A DNA stretch of 64,000 nt from Pectobacterium peruviense. Lineage in GTDB: Bacteria; Pseudomonadota; Gammaproteobacteria; Enterobacterales; Enterobacteriaceae. Numbering within the stretch: the first letter of the stretch is position 1; the number at the start of each line of letters is the position of its first letter. The notes under the pieces are model-generated. The model was not told the origin of the DNA. It saw nothing but the letters and a program-made list of their open reading frames with translations, and searched no databases. Of this stretch, positions 37,014 to 50,249 are shown in pieces. The position numbers and the translations under genes were made by a program. The stretch is from NCBI RefSeq assembly GCF_002847345.1, contig NZ_LXFV01000026.1:1-64000 (forward strand), written 5' to 3'.

Positions 37014-37209
37014 TCTCGATTGATTGCCTTTGATTGATCTTTGTTGATTGCAAAAAGAACGGGAGCACTGCGATACGCGCGTTTCGCTTAGCGCAGTGTT
37101 CTCAGCATCGCTGATTAACCATTACTCAATATTATTAACCAACCAATACCTGTGACGATTCAATCTCATAAAACAATTCGATAAAACTTGCACGCACCAG
37201 GGAACCATC
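37014..37209 (+). other. afuA-afuB spacer with repeated TTGATTG words and a stem-loop
   Basis: 196 bases inside the operon. Just after afuA the word TGATTG recurs four times. A stem CACTGCG (37066-37072) / CGCAGTG (37092-37098) follows. There is no T tract, so it is more likely a 3'-stabilising structure that favours the binding protein over the permease than a terminator. Confidence 0.55.
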
Positions 37210-39288
37210 ATGTCACACACACTAACTCTCTCACCGACGCCTAAACGGGATCCCGTTTTCCTGTGGCTGGCGCTGATTGCAGCGACATTTTTGCTGCTAC
37301 CAGCGTGGAGCCTGGATTATGGCCTGCTCGATGCCTCACGCGATGAACTGCTGGCGGCCTACAGCTGGTCGAGCCTGAATATCAGCCTGCTTTGGTTTCT
37401 GCTCCCGTTAGGATTACTGGCGCGTCCACTGCTTACGCCCAGCCGGGAACAGCGTGGTCGCCACCGTTTTGATGCGGCTTATGCGTTGTTCTGTGCCCTC
37501 TTTGTGGTCATCAGTGCGACCATTGAAGGCCGCGGCATGGGCTATGGCACCCTTGGGCTGTTTGTTGCGCTGAGTGCAATTATTACGCTGGCGCTCTCGC
37601 GGCTTGACTGGCTGGGTGGCGATCGCTTCGTCATCGGCTCACTTATCAGCATCATTGCGCTGATTAGCGTGTTTATTCTTTACCCAAGTATCGCCATCTT
37701 CATCCCGATGTTCACCAATGACAGCGGTGAATTCGCGCCGCTGTCGTTTATGCAGATTCTAAGTCAGGCCCACATTTTACGGGTGATCTGGAATTCATTC
37801 CTGCTGTCGGTTGCCGTCGGTATCGGCTGCACCTTCTTCGGTATGGTGCTAGCGATTTATACCTCGCGTATTGCACGACGTTCCGCAATTATCGGCCGCA
37901 TTTTCTCCATCCTGCCTATCGTTACGCCACCGTTTGTCGTCGGGTTAGGCGTGACGCTGATGATGGGCCGCTCCGGTTATATCACCGAGCTGATGGTGAC
38001 TTGGTTTGGTCTGACGAACACCAACTGGCTGTATGGTTTTACCGGCATCTGGCTGGCGCAGGTGCTCGCCTTCACGCCGATGTCGTTTATGATTCTCGAA
38101 GGCGCGATGAAGACGATTCATCCGTCGCTGGAAGAAGCATCGTATACGCTGCGAGCCAACCGCTATCAAACCTTTCAGCGGGTTTTCCTGCCCCTGCTGA
38201 AACCGGCACTGGCTAACTCGTTCCTGATCGTAATTGTCCAGTCGCTGGCCGATTTCAGTAACCCTCTGGTGCTAGGCGGTAACTTCGACGTACTCGCTAC
38301 CCAGATTTACTTCTATATCACGGGTGCACAGTTGGATTACCAGTCAGCCAGTACGCTCGGCGTTGTCCTGCTGCTGTTCTCACTGGCCGTATTCTGCGTG
38401 CAATATCTGTGGATCGGTAAACGCTCCTACGTCACGATTTCTGGCAAATCCTCTCGGGGTGATGTGCAGCCGCTGCCCGTCTCGCTGGTGTGGATCGTCA
38501 GCATCCTGCTTTATGTTTGGATTGCCTTTAACGTCCTGCTGTACGGCAGCATTTTCTACGGCAGCTTTACCGTTAACTGGGGCGTGGACTACACCCTGAC
38601 GCTGGCAAACTTCAGCAAGCTGTTCGGGCAAGGCTTTAGCGACGGCGCCTGGCCTTCCCTGCTGGATACACTGTTGTTCGCGGGTATCGCCGCACCGATT
38701 ACGGCACTGTTCGGGTTGCTTATAGCCTACATCGTGGTGCGCCAGCAGTTCTACGGCAAGAAGGCTATCGAGTTCACCACCATGCTGTGCTTTGCGGTGC
38801 CGGGCACCGTTGCCGGTGTGTCTTACATCCTGGCCTTTAACAGCGCGCCGGTTTACTTAACAGGAACCGCGGTGATCGTCATCATGTCGATGGTCATGCG
38901 TAACGTGCCAGTTGGTATTCGCGCCGGTATCGCTGGGCTGGGGCAGTTGGATAAATCACTGGACGAAGCGTCACTCAGCCTGAGGGCGGGTTCGATGCGC
39001 ACGGTGTTTTATATTCTGCTACCGCTGCTACGTCCGGCCATTCTGTCCGCACTGATTTACAGCTTCGTACGTGCGATTACCACCGTCAGCGCCATTATCT
39101 TTCTGGTTACACCGGATACTCGCGTCGCCACGTCTTACATTCTTAACCGCGTGGAAGACGGTGAATACGGTATGGCGATTGCCTACGGTTCCATCCTGAT
39201 TGTGGTCATGCTGGCCATTATTTTCCTGTTCGATTATCTGGTCGGTGAAGCGCGGATTTCCCGCACGAAAGCCAAGAATAATGCCTAA
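37210..39288 (+). CDS. afuB: Sugar-phosphate ABC importer, double permease AfuB
   Basis: 692 residues: two fused permease halves, each with about six helices and an EAA loop ([20 protein letters not shown] in the first, [20 protein letters not shown] in the second). Fused permeases of this length are usual for the FbpB/AfuB family. Together with AfuA and AfuC it would import hexose phosphates into the cytoplasm without loss of phosphate. AGGGA lies upstream of ATG 37210. Confidence 0.87.
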   Translation: MSHTLTLSPTPKRDPVFLWLALIAATFLLLPAWSLDYGLLDASRDELLAAYSWSSLNISLLWFLLPLGLLARPLLTPSREQRGRHRFDAAYALFCALFVVISATIEGRGMGYGTLGLFVALSAIITLALSRLDWLGGDRFVIGSLISIIALISVFILYPSIAIFIPMFTNDSGEFAPLSFMQILSQAHILRVIWNSFLLSVAVGIGCTFFGMVLAIYTSRIARRSAIIGRIFSILPIVTPPFVVGLGVTLMMGRSGYITELMVTWFGLTNTNWLYGFTGIWLAQVLAFTPMSFMILEGAMKTIHPSLEEASYTLRANRYQTFQRVFLPLLKPALANSFLIVIVQSLADFSNPLVLGGNFDVLATQIYFYITGAQLDYQSASTLGVVLLLFSLAVFCVQYLWIGKRSYVTISGKSSRGDVQPLPVSLVWIVSILLYVWIAFNVLLYGSIFYGSFTVNWGVDYTLTLANFSKLFGQGFSDGAWPSLLDTLLFAGIAAPITALFGLLIAYIVVRQQFYGKKAIEFTTMLCFAVPGTVAGVSYILAFNSAPVYLTGTAVIVIMSMVMRNVPVGIRAGIAGLGQLDKSLDEASLSLRAGSMRTVFYILLPLLRPAILSALIYSFVRAITTVSAIIFLVTPDTRVATSYILNRVEDGEYGMAIAYGSILIVVMLAIIFLFDYLVGEARISRTKAKNNA

Positions 39289-39302
39289 GCGGAGTGATTA
39301 CC

Positions 39303-40352
39303 TTGAATACTGAAAAAAGCTTTGTCGAACTGAAGCACATCACTAAACGTTTCGGCAACAACACCGTCATTGATGATTTGAATCTGGCTATCCCACAGGG
39401 AAAAATGGTCACGCTGCTAGGGCCATCAGGCTGCGGTAAAACCACGGTACTCCGAGCGGTTGCCGGATTGGAAAAACCGACAGAAGGCCAAATTTTCATC
39501 GACGGCGAAGACGTCACCGAGCGCTCGATTCAACAGCGTGATATCTGTATGGTGTTCCAGTCTTACGCCCTCTTCCCGCATATGTCGCTGGGCGAAAACA
39601 TCGGCTACGGGCTAAAAATGCTCGGCCGACCAAAGGCTGAAATCAATCAACGCGTGAAAGAAGCGCTAGCGCTGGTCGATCTGGAAGGGTTCGAAGATCG
39701 CTACGTCGACCAGATTTCCGGTGGACAACAACAGCGTGTTGCTCTGGCGCGTGCACTGATCCTCAAACCTAAAGTACTGCTGTTCGATGAGCCACTGAGT
39801 AACCTTGACGCCAACCTGCGCCGCAGTATGCGTGAGAAAATCCGTGAGCTTCAGCAGCAGTTCAACATCACCTCGCTGTATGTTACGCACGATCAGAGCG
39901 AAGCCTTTGCGGTGTCCGACATGGTTCTGGTGATGAACAAAGGCAAAATCATGCAGTTGGGTGCACCGCAGGAACTCTATCGCCAGCCCGCTTCACGCTT
40001 CATGGCCAGCTTTATGGGGGACGCTAATATCTTCCCTGCCACCTTCACGGCAGACAGCGTAAATATCTATGGCTACCTCATTCCGCGTCCACAGGGGTTT
40101 GCTGCCGGATTAAGTGAATCGACTGTCGGTATTCGCCCTGAAGCCATTACGCTCAGTCATCAGGGTGACGAAAGCCAGCGCTGCACCATCACGCAGGTCG
40201 CCTATATGGGGCCGCAGTATGAAGTGCAGGTGGACTGGCACGGCCAATCGATGCTGTTGCAGGTTAACGCCACTCAGCTTCAGCCGAATCCGGGCGACAG
40301 TTACTATCTGCAAATTCACCCTTACGGCATGTTTGTCCTGTCCGAACAGTAA
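39303..40352 (+). CDS. afuC: Sugar-phosphate ABC importer, ATPase AfuC
   Basis: 349-residue ATPase: Walker [10 protein letters not shown], signature ISGGQQQR, Walker [13 protein letters not shown], switch VTHDQ, and a C-terminal TOBE-like regulatory domain after residue 240 ([11 protein letters not shown]). Starts with TTG 39303, spaced six bases from GGAGTG and giving [18 protein letters not shown]; a GTG at 39294 lies inside that ribosome binding site and is less likely. Begins 14 bases after afuB. A good terminator follows. Confidence 0.87.
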   Translation: MNTEKSFVELKHITKRFGNNTVIDDLNLAIPQGKMVTLLGPSGCGKTTVLRAVAGLEKPTEGQIFIDGEDVTERSIQQRDICMVFQSYALFPHMSLGENIGYGLKMLGRPKAEINQRVKEALALVDLEGFEDRYVDQISGGQQQRVALARALILKPKVLLFDEPLSNLDANLRRSMREKIRELQQQFNITSLYVTHDQSEAFAVSDMVLVMNKGKIMQLGAPQELYRQPASRFMASFMGDANIFPATFTADSVNIYGYLIPRPQGFAAGLSESTVGIRPEAITLSHQGDESQRCTITQVAYMGPQYEVQVDWHGQSMLLQVNATQLQPNPGDSYYLQIHPYGMFVLSEQ

Positions 40353-40375
40353 ATATCGGATACCCATCCATCACT

Positions 40376-40406
40376 CACTGGGAGCATTTGCTCCCAGTGT
40401 TACTTT
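40376..40406 (+). terminator. Terminator of the afuABC operon
   Basis: Ten-base perfect stem CACTGGGAGC (40376-40385) / GCTCCCAGTG (40390-40399) with an ATTT loop, followed by TTACTTTT. Confidence 0.85.
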
Positions 40407-40531
40407 TGACACGCCAGCTCTGGCACACGTTCATGTTAACCCGCTTCAATTACGCCAGAACACATACACCTGTTACGGATTCCCCACGCGATTTGCTATG
40501 ATAATGCCCTTTCACGCACGGAATAGTCGCT

Positions 40532-41608
40532 ATGAAACAGAAACCCATCACATTAAACGATGTCGCCGAGTACGCAGGGGTTTCCTATCAGACGGTTTCT
40601 CGAGTGCTGAATCAAGCGCCTCACGTTTCATCTCGTACTCGCAGTAAAGTGGAACAGGCGATGGCGGCGCTGAATTACACGCCTAACCGCGTCGCACAAC
40701 AGCTAGCAGGGAAAACCATCACCACGCTGGGGCTGGTAACCACCGATCTTTCACTGCACGCTCCTTCACAAATTGCCGCCGCGATTAAGAGCACCGCCAA
40801 CCAGTTGGGGATCAACATCGTGATGTCCATGCTGAGCAGCTCGGATGTCAACACCTGCAATAACGCCGTTAACGATCTGCTTTCTCAGCGGGTCAGTGGC
40901 GTCATCGTGAATGTTCCGCTATCAACGGATGAAGTCGCCCACATTAGCCAAACCTGTGCTGATACGCCCGTGCTGTTTATGGATGCCGATCCCCATACCG
41001 ACATACTCAATTTCATGTTCGATCCTGACCACGGCGCGCGGTTGGCTATCTCGCATCTGGTGGAACTGGGGCATCAACATATCGCTCTGTTGACTGGGCC
41101 AATGACCTCGATTTCCGCACGCCTACGTTATGAAGGCTGGATAGCCGAGCTGGAAAAACAGCAATTATCCCCCGCTTCTGTATTGCACGGTGACTGGAGC
41201 GCCGCTTCTGGTTATCACCAAACACTGGCTCTGCTGGGACAATCCCTGCGTGTGTCCGCCATTGTTGTCGCGAACGATCAAATGGCGCTTGGCGTTCTAC
41301 GCGCGCTGCACGAATATGGCCTGCGTGTGCCGGAACAGATGTCGGTGATCGGGTTTGACGATACTCAGGACAGCGCTTATTACACCCCGCCACTGACGAC
41401 CATTCGCCAGGATTTCAGGCTATTAGGTAAAGAAGGCGTCACCCGTTTGCTCGCTACGCTGGGCGATCCTACCCAAACTACTTCACTACTGTTACCCACC
41501 GAACTGATCGTACGCCATAGCACCGCCATCCATTCATCAACCCATGCCTCTCTGCAAGAACTCACCAAAAATCTGTTGGACATTACACGCCAGCTCCAGC
41601 GTTTGTAA
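40532..41608 (+). CDS. lacI: Lactose operon repressor
   Basis: 358 residues. The DNA-binding head TLNDVAEYAGVSYQTVSRVL keeps the E. coli LacI recognition helix (YQTVSRV), and the hinge NRVAQQLAGK is identical. The periplasmic-binding-like core ends with a leucine-rich helix (LQELTKNLLDITRQLQRL), as in tetrameric LacI. The matching recognition helix agrees with the perfect lacO1-like operator at 41831-41851. It is transcribed in the same direction as lacZ, as in E. coli. Allolactose or a related galactoside is the expected inducer. Confidence 0.92.
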   Translation: MKQKPITLNDVAEYAGVSYQTVSRVLNQAPHVSSRTRSKVEQAMAALNYTPNRVAQQLAGKTITTLGLVTTDLSLHAPSQIAAAIKSTANQLGINIVMSMLSSSDVNTCNNAVNDLLSQRVSGVIVNVPLSTDEVAHISQTCADTPVLFMDADPHTDILNFMFDPDHGARLAISHLVELGHQHIALLTGPMTSISARLRYEGWIAELEKQQLSPASVLHGDWSAASGYHQTLALLGQSLRVSAIVVANDQMALGVLRALHEYGLRVPEQMSVIGFDDTQDSAYYTPPLTTIRQDFRLLGKEGVTRLLATLGDPTQTTSLLLPTELIVRHSTAIHSSTHASLQELTKNLLDITRQLQRL

Positions 41609-41755
41609 CCCGTTACACAACAACACCGTTATCACCACAGCGGCCAAACCATAACAAAATAATCTTATAAACAACAAGTTACCATTTCATCTTTGTTGAT
41701 TTATTGCGCACCGCTTTCCAAATTCGATGTTATCTCATTTGTTTTGCAAACGATC

Positions 41756-41775
41756 TTTGTGATCGCTTCCACTTT
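41756..41775 (+). promoter_or_regulatory. CRP site of the lac promoter
   Basis: TGTGA-TCGCTT-CCACT: a perfect left half (41758-41762) and a 3/5 right half. Its centre (41765/41766) is about 60 bases before the first operator base's neighbourhood, i.e. close to the -61.5 position used at the E. coli lac promoter. Confidence 0.55.
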
Positions 41776-41790
41776 ATTGCCACATTCCTC

Positions 41791-41818
41791 TTTACTCACT
41801 TTGGCCAGTCGATATGTT
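41791..41818 (+). promoter_or_regulatory. lac promoter
   Basis: TTTACT (41791-41796) and TATGTT (41813-41818) spaced 16 bases. E. coli lac uses TTTACA and the same TATGTT. An alternative -10, AATATA at 41825-41830, with TTGGCC at 41801 would bring the start closer to or into the operator. Confidence 0.6.
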
Positions 41819-41830
41819 ATGGAAAATATA

Positions 41831-45026
<3,196 letters not shown>

Positions 45027-45069
45027 CCCTATTGATATGAAAAAACAGTATTAAAAAACAACGAAAGAG

Positions 45070-45088
45070 CGCGGGTGTACCGCGGTTT
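45070..45088 (+). terminator. Weak stem-loop between lacZ and lacY
   Basis: CGCGG-GTGTA-CCGCG (45070-45084) followed by GTTTT. It may give partial termination and lower lacY output relative to lacZ. Confidence 0.45.
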
Positions 45089-45169
45089 TCCATCTCAGTT
45101 GTATCCAGCAAGTATATATCCGCCATCAAAATAAACGTTGCGGATATTATGCATATCGGAGAAGACAAC

Positions 45170-46432
45170 ATGTACTACCTACACAATAAAAATTTCTGGA
45201 TATTTGGCCTATTTTTCTTTTTCTATTTCTTTATCATGGGGGCTTACTTTCCCTTCTTCCCTATTTGGCTTCATGACATTAATCAAATAAGCAAAAGCGA
45301 CACAGGCATCATTTTCGCCTGTATTTCTTTTTTCGCCTTACTATTCCAACCTATATTTGGCTTGCTGTCCGATAAATTAGGTCTGAGAAAACACCTGCTA
45401 TGGATTATCACCATAATGCTCGTGTTTTTTGCTCCGTTCTTTATCTATGTTTTTGGCCCATTGTTAAAATACAACATCGTTTTAGGTTCTATCGTCGGCG
45501 GGATTTATCTCGGGTTTATCAACAACGGCGGCGCACCAGCCATTGAAGCCTATATCGAAAAAGTCAGCCGTCGCAGTCAGTTTGAATTTGGCCGTGCACG
45601 TCTGTTCGGCTGCCTCGGTTGGGCGCTCTGCGCCTCTATTGTCGGCATCATGTTTACCATCAATAACCAGTTTGTTTTCTGGCTTGGCTCCGGCTGTGCC
45701 GTCATCCTCGCCATTCTGTTGCTGCTGGCAAAACCAGAAATCTCATCCAGCGCTATCGTTGCCGATCAAGTAGGCTCCAACCAGAAACCGTTCAACCTGA
45801 AAATGGCGGCCGAACTGCTAAAAGAACGCAAAATCTGGTTCCTGACCCTCTATGTCGTCGGCGTTTCCTGCACCTATGATGTGTTCGATCAGCAGTTTGC
45901 CAACTTCTTCACCTCATTCTTCGAGACCCGGCAAGAAGGCACCAGAGTATTTGGCTACGTTACAACACTGGGTGAATTGCTTAATGCCACCATCATGTTT
46001 TTTGCGCCGCTTATTGTGAACCGTATCGGTGGTAAAAATGCCCTGCTCATTGCCGGTACAATTATGTCCGTGCGGATTATTGGCTCTGCTTTTGCCGACT
46101 CTGTGCTGGAAGTCATTGTGCTGAAAACGCTACACATGTTCGAAGTTCCTTTCCTGATTGTCGGCTGCTTCAAATACATTACCACCGTTTTTGAAGTCCG
46201 CTTCTCCGCGACGATTTATTTGGTGTGCTTCTGCTTCTTTAAACAGGTATCGATCATTTTCATGTCTATCTTTGCTGGCAATATGTATGACAGCATCGGC
46301 TTTCATGGCACTTACCTGATTTTAGGCGGTATTGCCCTTTCTTTTACGGCGATATCCCTCTTTACCCTGTCAGGAAAAGGGCCGTTATATGCCTTTTCTG
46401 ATAAACAGAAAACATCGGTGAATACACTTTAG
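45170..46432 (+). CDS. lacY: Lactose permease
   Basis: 420-residue major facilitator with twelve helices, closely matching E. coli LacY (417). It starts [20 protein letters not shown]. Functional residues in context: [11 protein letters not shown] (Glu126), [15 protein letters not shown] (Arg144-region), the [14 protein letters not shown] motif (Asp237-region), VRIIGSAFA (Arg302), [12 protein letters not shown] (Lys319, His322, Glu325). Proton-coupled uptake of lactose. GGAG precedes ATG 45170; an upstream in-frame ATG at 45149 is unlikely. lacA does not follow; tRNA-Asn is next. Confidence 0.94.
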   Translation: MYYLHNKNFWIFGLFFFFYFFIMGAYFPFFPIWLHDINQISKSDTGIIFACISFFALLFQPIFGLLSDKLGLRKHLLWIITIMLVFFAPFFIYVFGPLLKYNIVLGSIVGGIYLGFINNGGAPAIEAYIEKVSRRSQFEFGRARLFGCLGWALCASIVGIMFTINNQFVFWLGSGCAVILAILLLLAKPEISSSAIVADQVGSNQKPFNLKMAAELLKERKIWFLTLYVVGVSCTYDVFDQQFANFFTSFFETRQEGTRVFGYVTTLGELLNATIMFFAPLIVNRIGGKNALLIAGTIMSVRIIGSAFADSVLEVIVLKTLHMFEVPFLIVGCFKYITTVFEVRFSATIYLVCFCFFKQVSIIFMSIFAGNMYDSIGFHGTYLILGGIALSFTAISLFTLSGKGPLYAFSDKQKTSVNTL

Positions 46433-46574
46433 CGGCAGCAGGACACGATAAAATGCCGGTATTTGACAAAAATATCGGCAGATTGAACATTCTCTCACCG
46501 AACAGTGCGATTTTGTGGTTTACGCCTTTGACATGCGCGGCACACGCCGTTATTATGCGCCCCGTTCACACGAT

Positions 46575-46650
46575 TCCTCTGTAGTTCAGTCGGTAGAACG
46601 GCGGACTGTTAATCCGTATGTCACTGGTTCGAGTCCAGTCAGAGGAGCCA
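46575..46650 (+). tRNA. tRNA-Asn (GTT anticodon)
   Basis: 76 bases including an encoded CCA. The acceptor stem TCCTCTG pairs with CAGAGGA, the anticodon loop is CTGTTAA, and the T loop is TTCGAGT. From memory it is identical to enterobacterial tRNA-Asn. A strong terminator follows. tRNA-Asn genes are frequent integration sites for islands in enterobacteria; no integrase gene or second attachment copy is visible in the window. Confidence 0.97.
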
Positions 46651-46656
46651 AATTAG

Positions 46657-46695
46657 AAAATCCCGCTTAAGGCAACTTAAGCGGGATTTTTGCTT
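46657..46695 (+). terminator. Terminator of tRNA-Asn
   Basis: Fifteen-base perfect arms AAAATCCCGCTTAAG (46657-46671) and CTTAAGCGGGATTTT (46676-46690) around GCAA, running into a T-rich tail. Confidence 0.92.
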
Positions 46696-46785
46696 TTTAG
46701 CACTTTGTTTAATAAATTCATGTGCAAAGCGTTCCCTGCCTACATTCCGTTTTCACTCCGCATCAGGAGAATGAGGTGGTCAGAT

Positions 46786-46823
46786 TTGGGGTCAAGTTGG
46801 TTCGATGACGGAGTGACCCCCAA
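46786..46823. repeat. Short inverted repeat downstream of tRNA-Asn
   Basis: TTGGGGTCA (46786-46794) and TGACCCCCAA (46814-46823), complementary except for one extra C. It sits between the tRNA and the first accessory gene; it may be the remnant of a mobile element end. I recognise no specific family. Confidence 0.4.
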
Positions 46824-46924
46824 CTGTCTCTTAACGACTTGAAAATCCGCAACTTAAAACCTTCTAATAACGCCTTAAGAGTCTCAGATTCATAGCATGA
46901 TTACTTCGTTGTTACGGAAAGAAG

Positions 46925-47944
46925 TTACCCCTGCATCTTGATGACAACTTTTCCCTTTGTATGCCCTTGGGCAAGATAGGAAAGTGCATCTTTTGTTTCA
47001 GCAAACGAAAACACCTTGTCGACCACTGGCTTGATTTGTTCCGTTTCAAGGAGTTTGCCAATTTGGGTCAGTTGAGCACCATCAGGTCGAACGAAGTGAA
47101 ATGTGTAGGCAGTGCCCCGTTTTTTCGAAAGGCGCATAATCTTCCGGCTCATCAACCAGAAAACAAAAGTTAGAAAGACGTTTAGCCGCCGAGCCCGTGC
47201 GAATGCAACATCTAACGGCCCGATGAGAGAAACAATTATTCCTCCTGGCTTAAGCGTGTTGATAGATTTTTCAATCGCATCACCTCTGAGAGTGCCAAGT
47301 ACAATATCGTAGCCACTCAACACGTTTTCGAAGTCTTGCTTTTTATAATCAACCACGTCATCTGGACCAAGATGACTTACCCATTCGACGTTGCCTGTAC
47401 TCGTGGTCGTTCCCACCGTTGCACCAAGGTGTTTCGCCAATTGGATCGCAAAAGTGCCAATTCCCCCCGAACCTGCGGGGATAAAAACCTTCTGACCAGG
47501 CCGGAGTTTGGCACGCTCGATCAGTGCCTGCCAGGATGTGAGGCTCACCATCGGGAGTGAAGCCGCCTGCACAAAATCCAGGTTTGCTGGTTTCATGGCC
47601 GCCGCGTTCTCAGGTACCACGGCAAATTCGGCGAGAGAGCCCATTCCACTATCGAAAATGCTGGCAAAAATTTCATCGCCTGGCGCGAAACGAGTCACAC
47701 GACTCCCTACGGCGATGACGACACCAGACAGGTCACTGCCCAATGTTGCAGGGAACGTAAAATGCAGAATTGACTTAAATATTCCGGTAGGGATCATATT
47801 GTCGATAGGGTTTAGCCCCACAGCGTAAACGTTAACCAAGATTTCATCAGCGTTGAGAGAAGGATAATCTACGTCATCGAATCCCAATTCAGAATGCTTA
47901 CCATAACGTTTAAACGTGAAGGCTTTCATCGTCTTATTATTCAT
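46925..47944 (-). CDS. NADP-dependent quinone oxidoreductase-like MDR protein
   Basis: 339-residue medium-chain dehydrogenase/reductase of the quinone oxidoreductase/zeta-crystallin group. Visible are the N-terminal GroES-like domain (NPIDNMIPTGIF, LGSDLSGVVIAVGSRV), the Rossmann motif IPAGSGGIGTFAIQLAKHLGA near residues 153-173, and no zinc-ligand cysteine pattern. It reduces quinones or enones with NADPH by family. It is immediately downstream of an SDR relic (stop at 47952) on the same strand and in a run of redox genes with an SDR and an old yellow enzyme. Regulation is possibly by the TetR gene at 50346. Confidence 0.83.
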   Translation of the reverse strand: MNNKTMKAFTFKRYGKHSELGFDDVDYPSLNADEILVNVYAVGLNPIDNMIPTGIFKSILHFTFPATLGSDLSGVVIAVGSRVTRFAPGDEIFASIFDSGMGSLAEFAVVPENAAAMKPANLDFVQAASLPMVSLTSWQALIERAKLRPGQKVFIPAGSGGIGTFAIQLAKHLGATVGTTTSTGNVEWVSHLGPDDVVDYKKQDFENVLSGYDIVLGTLRGDAIEKSINTLKPGGIIVSLIGPLDVAFARARRLNVFLTFVFWLMSRKIMRLSKKRGTAYTFHFVRPDGAQLTQIGKLLETEQIKPVVDKVFSFAETKDALSYLAQGHTKGKVVIKMQG

Positions 47945-47951
47945 TTTTTAT

Positions 47952-48164
47952 TTATCCTGTCGTATCAAGCTGAAGGCTATTACGCACAACTTGGTCGAGG
48001 AATTTTACGGGCGCAAATCTAAGCAAAAAATTCAACTAACCTGCCAATGTCCCCACAGTGTAGCGCAACTTAGGATGTGAACTCGGAGCCGCTTGATTTG
48101 TTAGCCGATGCCTCGCCAATTCCCGATGAGGCCCCGTAACAAGCACTACACGTTTATTTGCCAT
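47952..48164 (-). pseudogene. Relic of a short-chain dehydrogenase gene (internal deletion and frameshift)
   Basis: On the minus strand an ATG at 48164 opens MANKRVVLVTG, the start of a classical SDR Rossmann motif. One base is then missing; in the shifted frame SSGIGEASAN continues the TGxxxGIG motif. The middle of the gene is absent. The end of the region reads FLLRFAPVKFLDQVVRNSLQ and stops at TAA 47952, which resembles the C-terminus of the same kind of SDR. So both ends remain and about 200 codons are lost. It abuts the MDR gene start at 47944. Assignment rests on my translation and on family patterns. Confidence 0.6.
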
Positions 48165-48213
48165 GCTGAGATAAGACCTTCATAAGTGGTTTGGGGCATA
48201 CTCCTCTGCAGAA

Positions 48214-48245
48214 CAGCCAAAGACTGTTATTCGCGTCCTGCAGAG
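48214..48245 (-). terminator. Stem-loop after the SDR gene
   Basis: Arms CTCTGCAG (48214-48221) and CTGCAGAG (48238-48245) with a nested AACAG/CTGTT pair, starting 14 bases past the SDR stop. There is no good T run. Confidence 0.5.
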
Positions 48246-48258
48246 TGCGACTCATTGA

Positions 48259-49041
48259 TTAAAGGGCTTTATATCGCTCTGCGGCTTCATCTTGTTTGAT
48301 GTCTGAAAGCAGAACCTGACGTGAAGTATCGAGGGTGTCCCAGCGTGCAGCATTATGTAACGGCGGGGTAGTGACGAGTTCACGGCGATCAAAGCCAACC
48401 AGTGCGGCATCCACTAACTCACCCACTTCCATGAATTTTGGCGAGTTAGTGATATCGATACCCGCACGGTCCCAAATTTCCGTGTAAGTGCCAGCAGGGA
48501 GCACCGCCTGGATATAAACGCCCTTAGATGATAGCTCGACATTCATTCCCTGAGACAGGAAAAGAACAAAGGCTTTGGTTGCGCCGTAAACCGTCATGGC
48601 AAATTCCGGGGCCAGGCCTACGACGGAACTGATATTAACGATCGAGCCTTCACCTGCTTGTACAAACCGTGGCGCAACGGCACTGGCCAGTCTCGTCAGA
48701 GCGGTGACGTTGAGTGCGATAAGGCTTTCTATCGATTCAGGCGTCTGCTCTGTAAAACTGCCGGACTGCGCGATACCCGCGTTATTGATAAGAATACCAA
48801 TCTGCGTGTCTTCACGCAGACGGGTTTCGACCAAAGCTAAATCGTTAGTTTGCGTGAGATCAGCAGGCAAGACATCGACAGAAATGCCATTTTCCTGTCG
48901 CAAGCGATCGGCCAATGTATCTAACTTTGCTTTGTCACGAGCAACCAGAACAAGGTCGTGGCCCCGACGGGCGAAACGTTCGGCGTAAACTGCACCAATA
49001 CCCGTGGATGCACCTGTAATGAGAACTGAAGCTTTAGTCAT
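48259..49041 (-). CDS. Short-chain dehydrogenase/reductase
   Basis: 260 residues. Cofactor motif TGASTGIG at 10-17, the NNAG motif (ILINNAGIAQSG) near 86-90, catalytic Ser in INISSVVGL and Tyr-x-x-x-Lys in VYGATKAF. Classical SDR length. An alcohol/ketone oxidoreductase with NAD(P); substrate unknown. Same strand as the MDR and old yellow enzyme genes and separated from them by 75-100 bases or the SDR relic; the four could share the divergent promoter at 50209-50345. Confidence 0.85.
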   Translation of the reverse strand: MTKASVLITGASTGIGAVYAERFARRGHDLVLVARDKAKLDTLADRLRQENGISVDVLPADLTQTNDLALVETRLREDTQIGILINNAGIAQSGSFTEQTPESIESLIALNVTALTRLASAVAPRFVQAGEGSIVNISSVVGLAPEFAMTVYGATKAFVLFLSQGMNVELSSKGVYIQAVLPAGTYTEIWDRAGIDITNSPKFMEVGELVDAALVGFDRRELVTTPPLHNAARWDTLDTSRQVLLSDIKQDEAAERYKAL

Positions 49042-49116
49042 AAGTTGATCTTCTTTATTAATGTGTAAACAGAATTCGCAATGTGCGATGTATGTAGAAC
49101 CGTGACACTCACAGAT

Positions 49117-50208
49117 TTACTTGCTGGCCTCGGCAAGCGACGGGTAATCTGTGTACCCTTGGGCGCCACCGCCATAAAGTGTTTCAGGATTGAGTGAGGC
49201 CAGAGGTGCGCCCGTCTTCAGCCTTTCGACCAGATCAGGATTGGAGATGAACGAACGACCAAACGCGAACAGGTCGGCTTTGCCTTCAGAGAGGTGAGTT
49301 GAAGCCAACGTCAGGTCATAGCCGTTATTGCCAATGTAGGTATTTTTAAAGCGTCGACGCAGAGAATCGTAATCAAACGGTGCTGCATCACGCGGGCCGC
49401 CCGTAGCGCCTTCAACGACATGGAGATACACGATGCCTAACGCATTGAGTTGATCAGCGACATAGTTATATTGTTGCTGCGGATCACTGCAAGAAATCGC
49501 ATTAGCAGGGGAAACCGGTGAAATGCGCACACCTGTGCGATCTGCACCAATCTCCTCTTTAACGGCCGCCGTGACTTCTAACAGCAGGCGCGCACGATTC
49601 TCGACAGAGCCGCCGTACTCATCAGTACGCTGATTAGCCCCATCTTTGAGGAACTGTTCCAGCAGGTAACCATTCGCACCATGAATCTCAACACCATCAA
49701 ACCCAGCAGCAATGGCATTAGCAGCGGCTTTTCTGAAATCATCGATAATCCCCGGAATTTCCTGCAACTCAAGCGCACGTGGCTCAGAGACGTCAGAGAA
49801 CCCATTGTTCACAAACGTTTTCGTCTTGGCTCGAATGGCTGAAGGGGCAACTGGCGCTGCGCCATTAGGTTGTAAGTCGACATGCGATATACGCCCTACG
49901 TGCCATAGCTGTACGAAGATATGCCCGCCTTTTGCATGAACCGCATCAGTCACTTTACGCCATCCTGCAATTTGCGCTGGCGTATAGATCCCCGGGGTAT
50001 CTTGATAGCCCTGCGCTTGTGTAGAGATCTGCGTAGCTTCAGTAATCAACAGACCGGCTGTGGCACGCTGTGCGTAATACGTTGCTGTCAGTTCGCTGGG
50101 TACCAGACCTTTTCCGGCACGATTGCGTGTTAACGGTGCCATCACAATGCGGTTGGTGAGCGTTAATGGCCCAAGACTATAGGGTTGGAATAATTGTCGG
50201 TTCGTCAT
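49117..50208 (-). CDS. Old yellow enzyme family NADH:flavin oxidoreductase (NemA-like)
   Basis: 363-residue FMN-dependent TIM-barrel reductase. FMN and substrate motifs: APLTRNRAGKGLVPSEL, QLWHVGRISH, FDGVEIHGANGYLLEQFL (His-Gly-Ala-Asn pair binding the enone oxygen), YGGSVENRARLLLE and FAFGRSFISNPDLVERL. It reduces activated alkenes, nitro compounds or N-ethylmaleimide with NAD(P)H. ATG 50208 has AAGGGAA before it; a start at 50247 would run into the operator region. It is divergent from a TetR gene, as E. coli nemA is linked to nemR, which fits electrophile-responsive control. Confidence 0.88.
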   Translation of the reverse strand: MTNRQLFQPYSLGPLTLTNRIVMAPLTRNRAGKGLVPSELTATYYAQRATAGLLITEATQISTQAQGYQDTPGIYTPAQIAGWRKVTDAVHAKGGHIFVQLWHVGRISHVDLQPNGAAPVAPSAIRAKTKTFVNNGFSDVSEPRALELQEIPGIIDDFRKAAANAIAAGFDGVEIHGANGYLLEQFLKDGANQRTDEYGGSVENRARLLLEVTAAVKEEIGADRTGVRISPVSPANAISCSDPQQQYNYVADQLNALGIVYLHVVEGATGGPRDAAPFDYDSLRRRFKNTYIGNNGYDLTLASTHLSEGKADLFAFGRSFISNPDLVERLKTGAPLASLNPETLYGGGAQGYTDYPSLAEASK

Positions 50209-50249
50209 GCTTGTTCCCTTGATAGTGATTTGTGAAACGCTAGACATAA

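Noticed and set aside
35979..40352. afuABC as a ferric importer
   Set aside because: AfuA lacks the tyrosine pair seen in the true ferric-binding protein at 62060-63109 and keeps the sugar-phosphate residues; context with uhpABC also favours sugar phosphates.
41609..41660. Second lac operator (O3-like) at the lacI end, around GTTATCACC
   Set aside because: Only a short half match; not distinguishable from chance.
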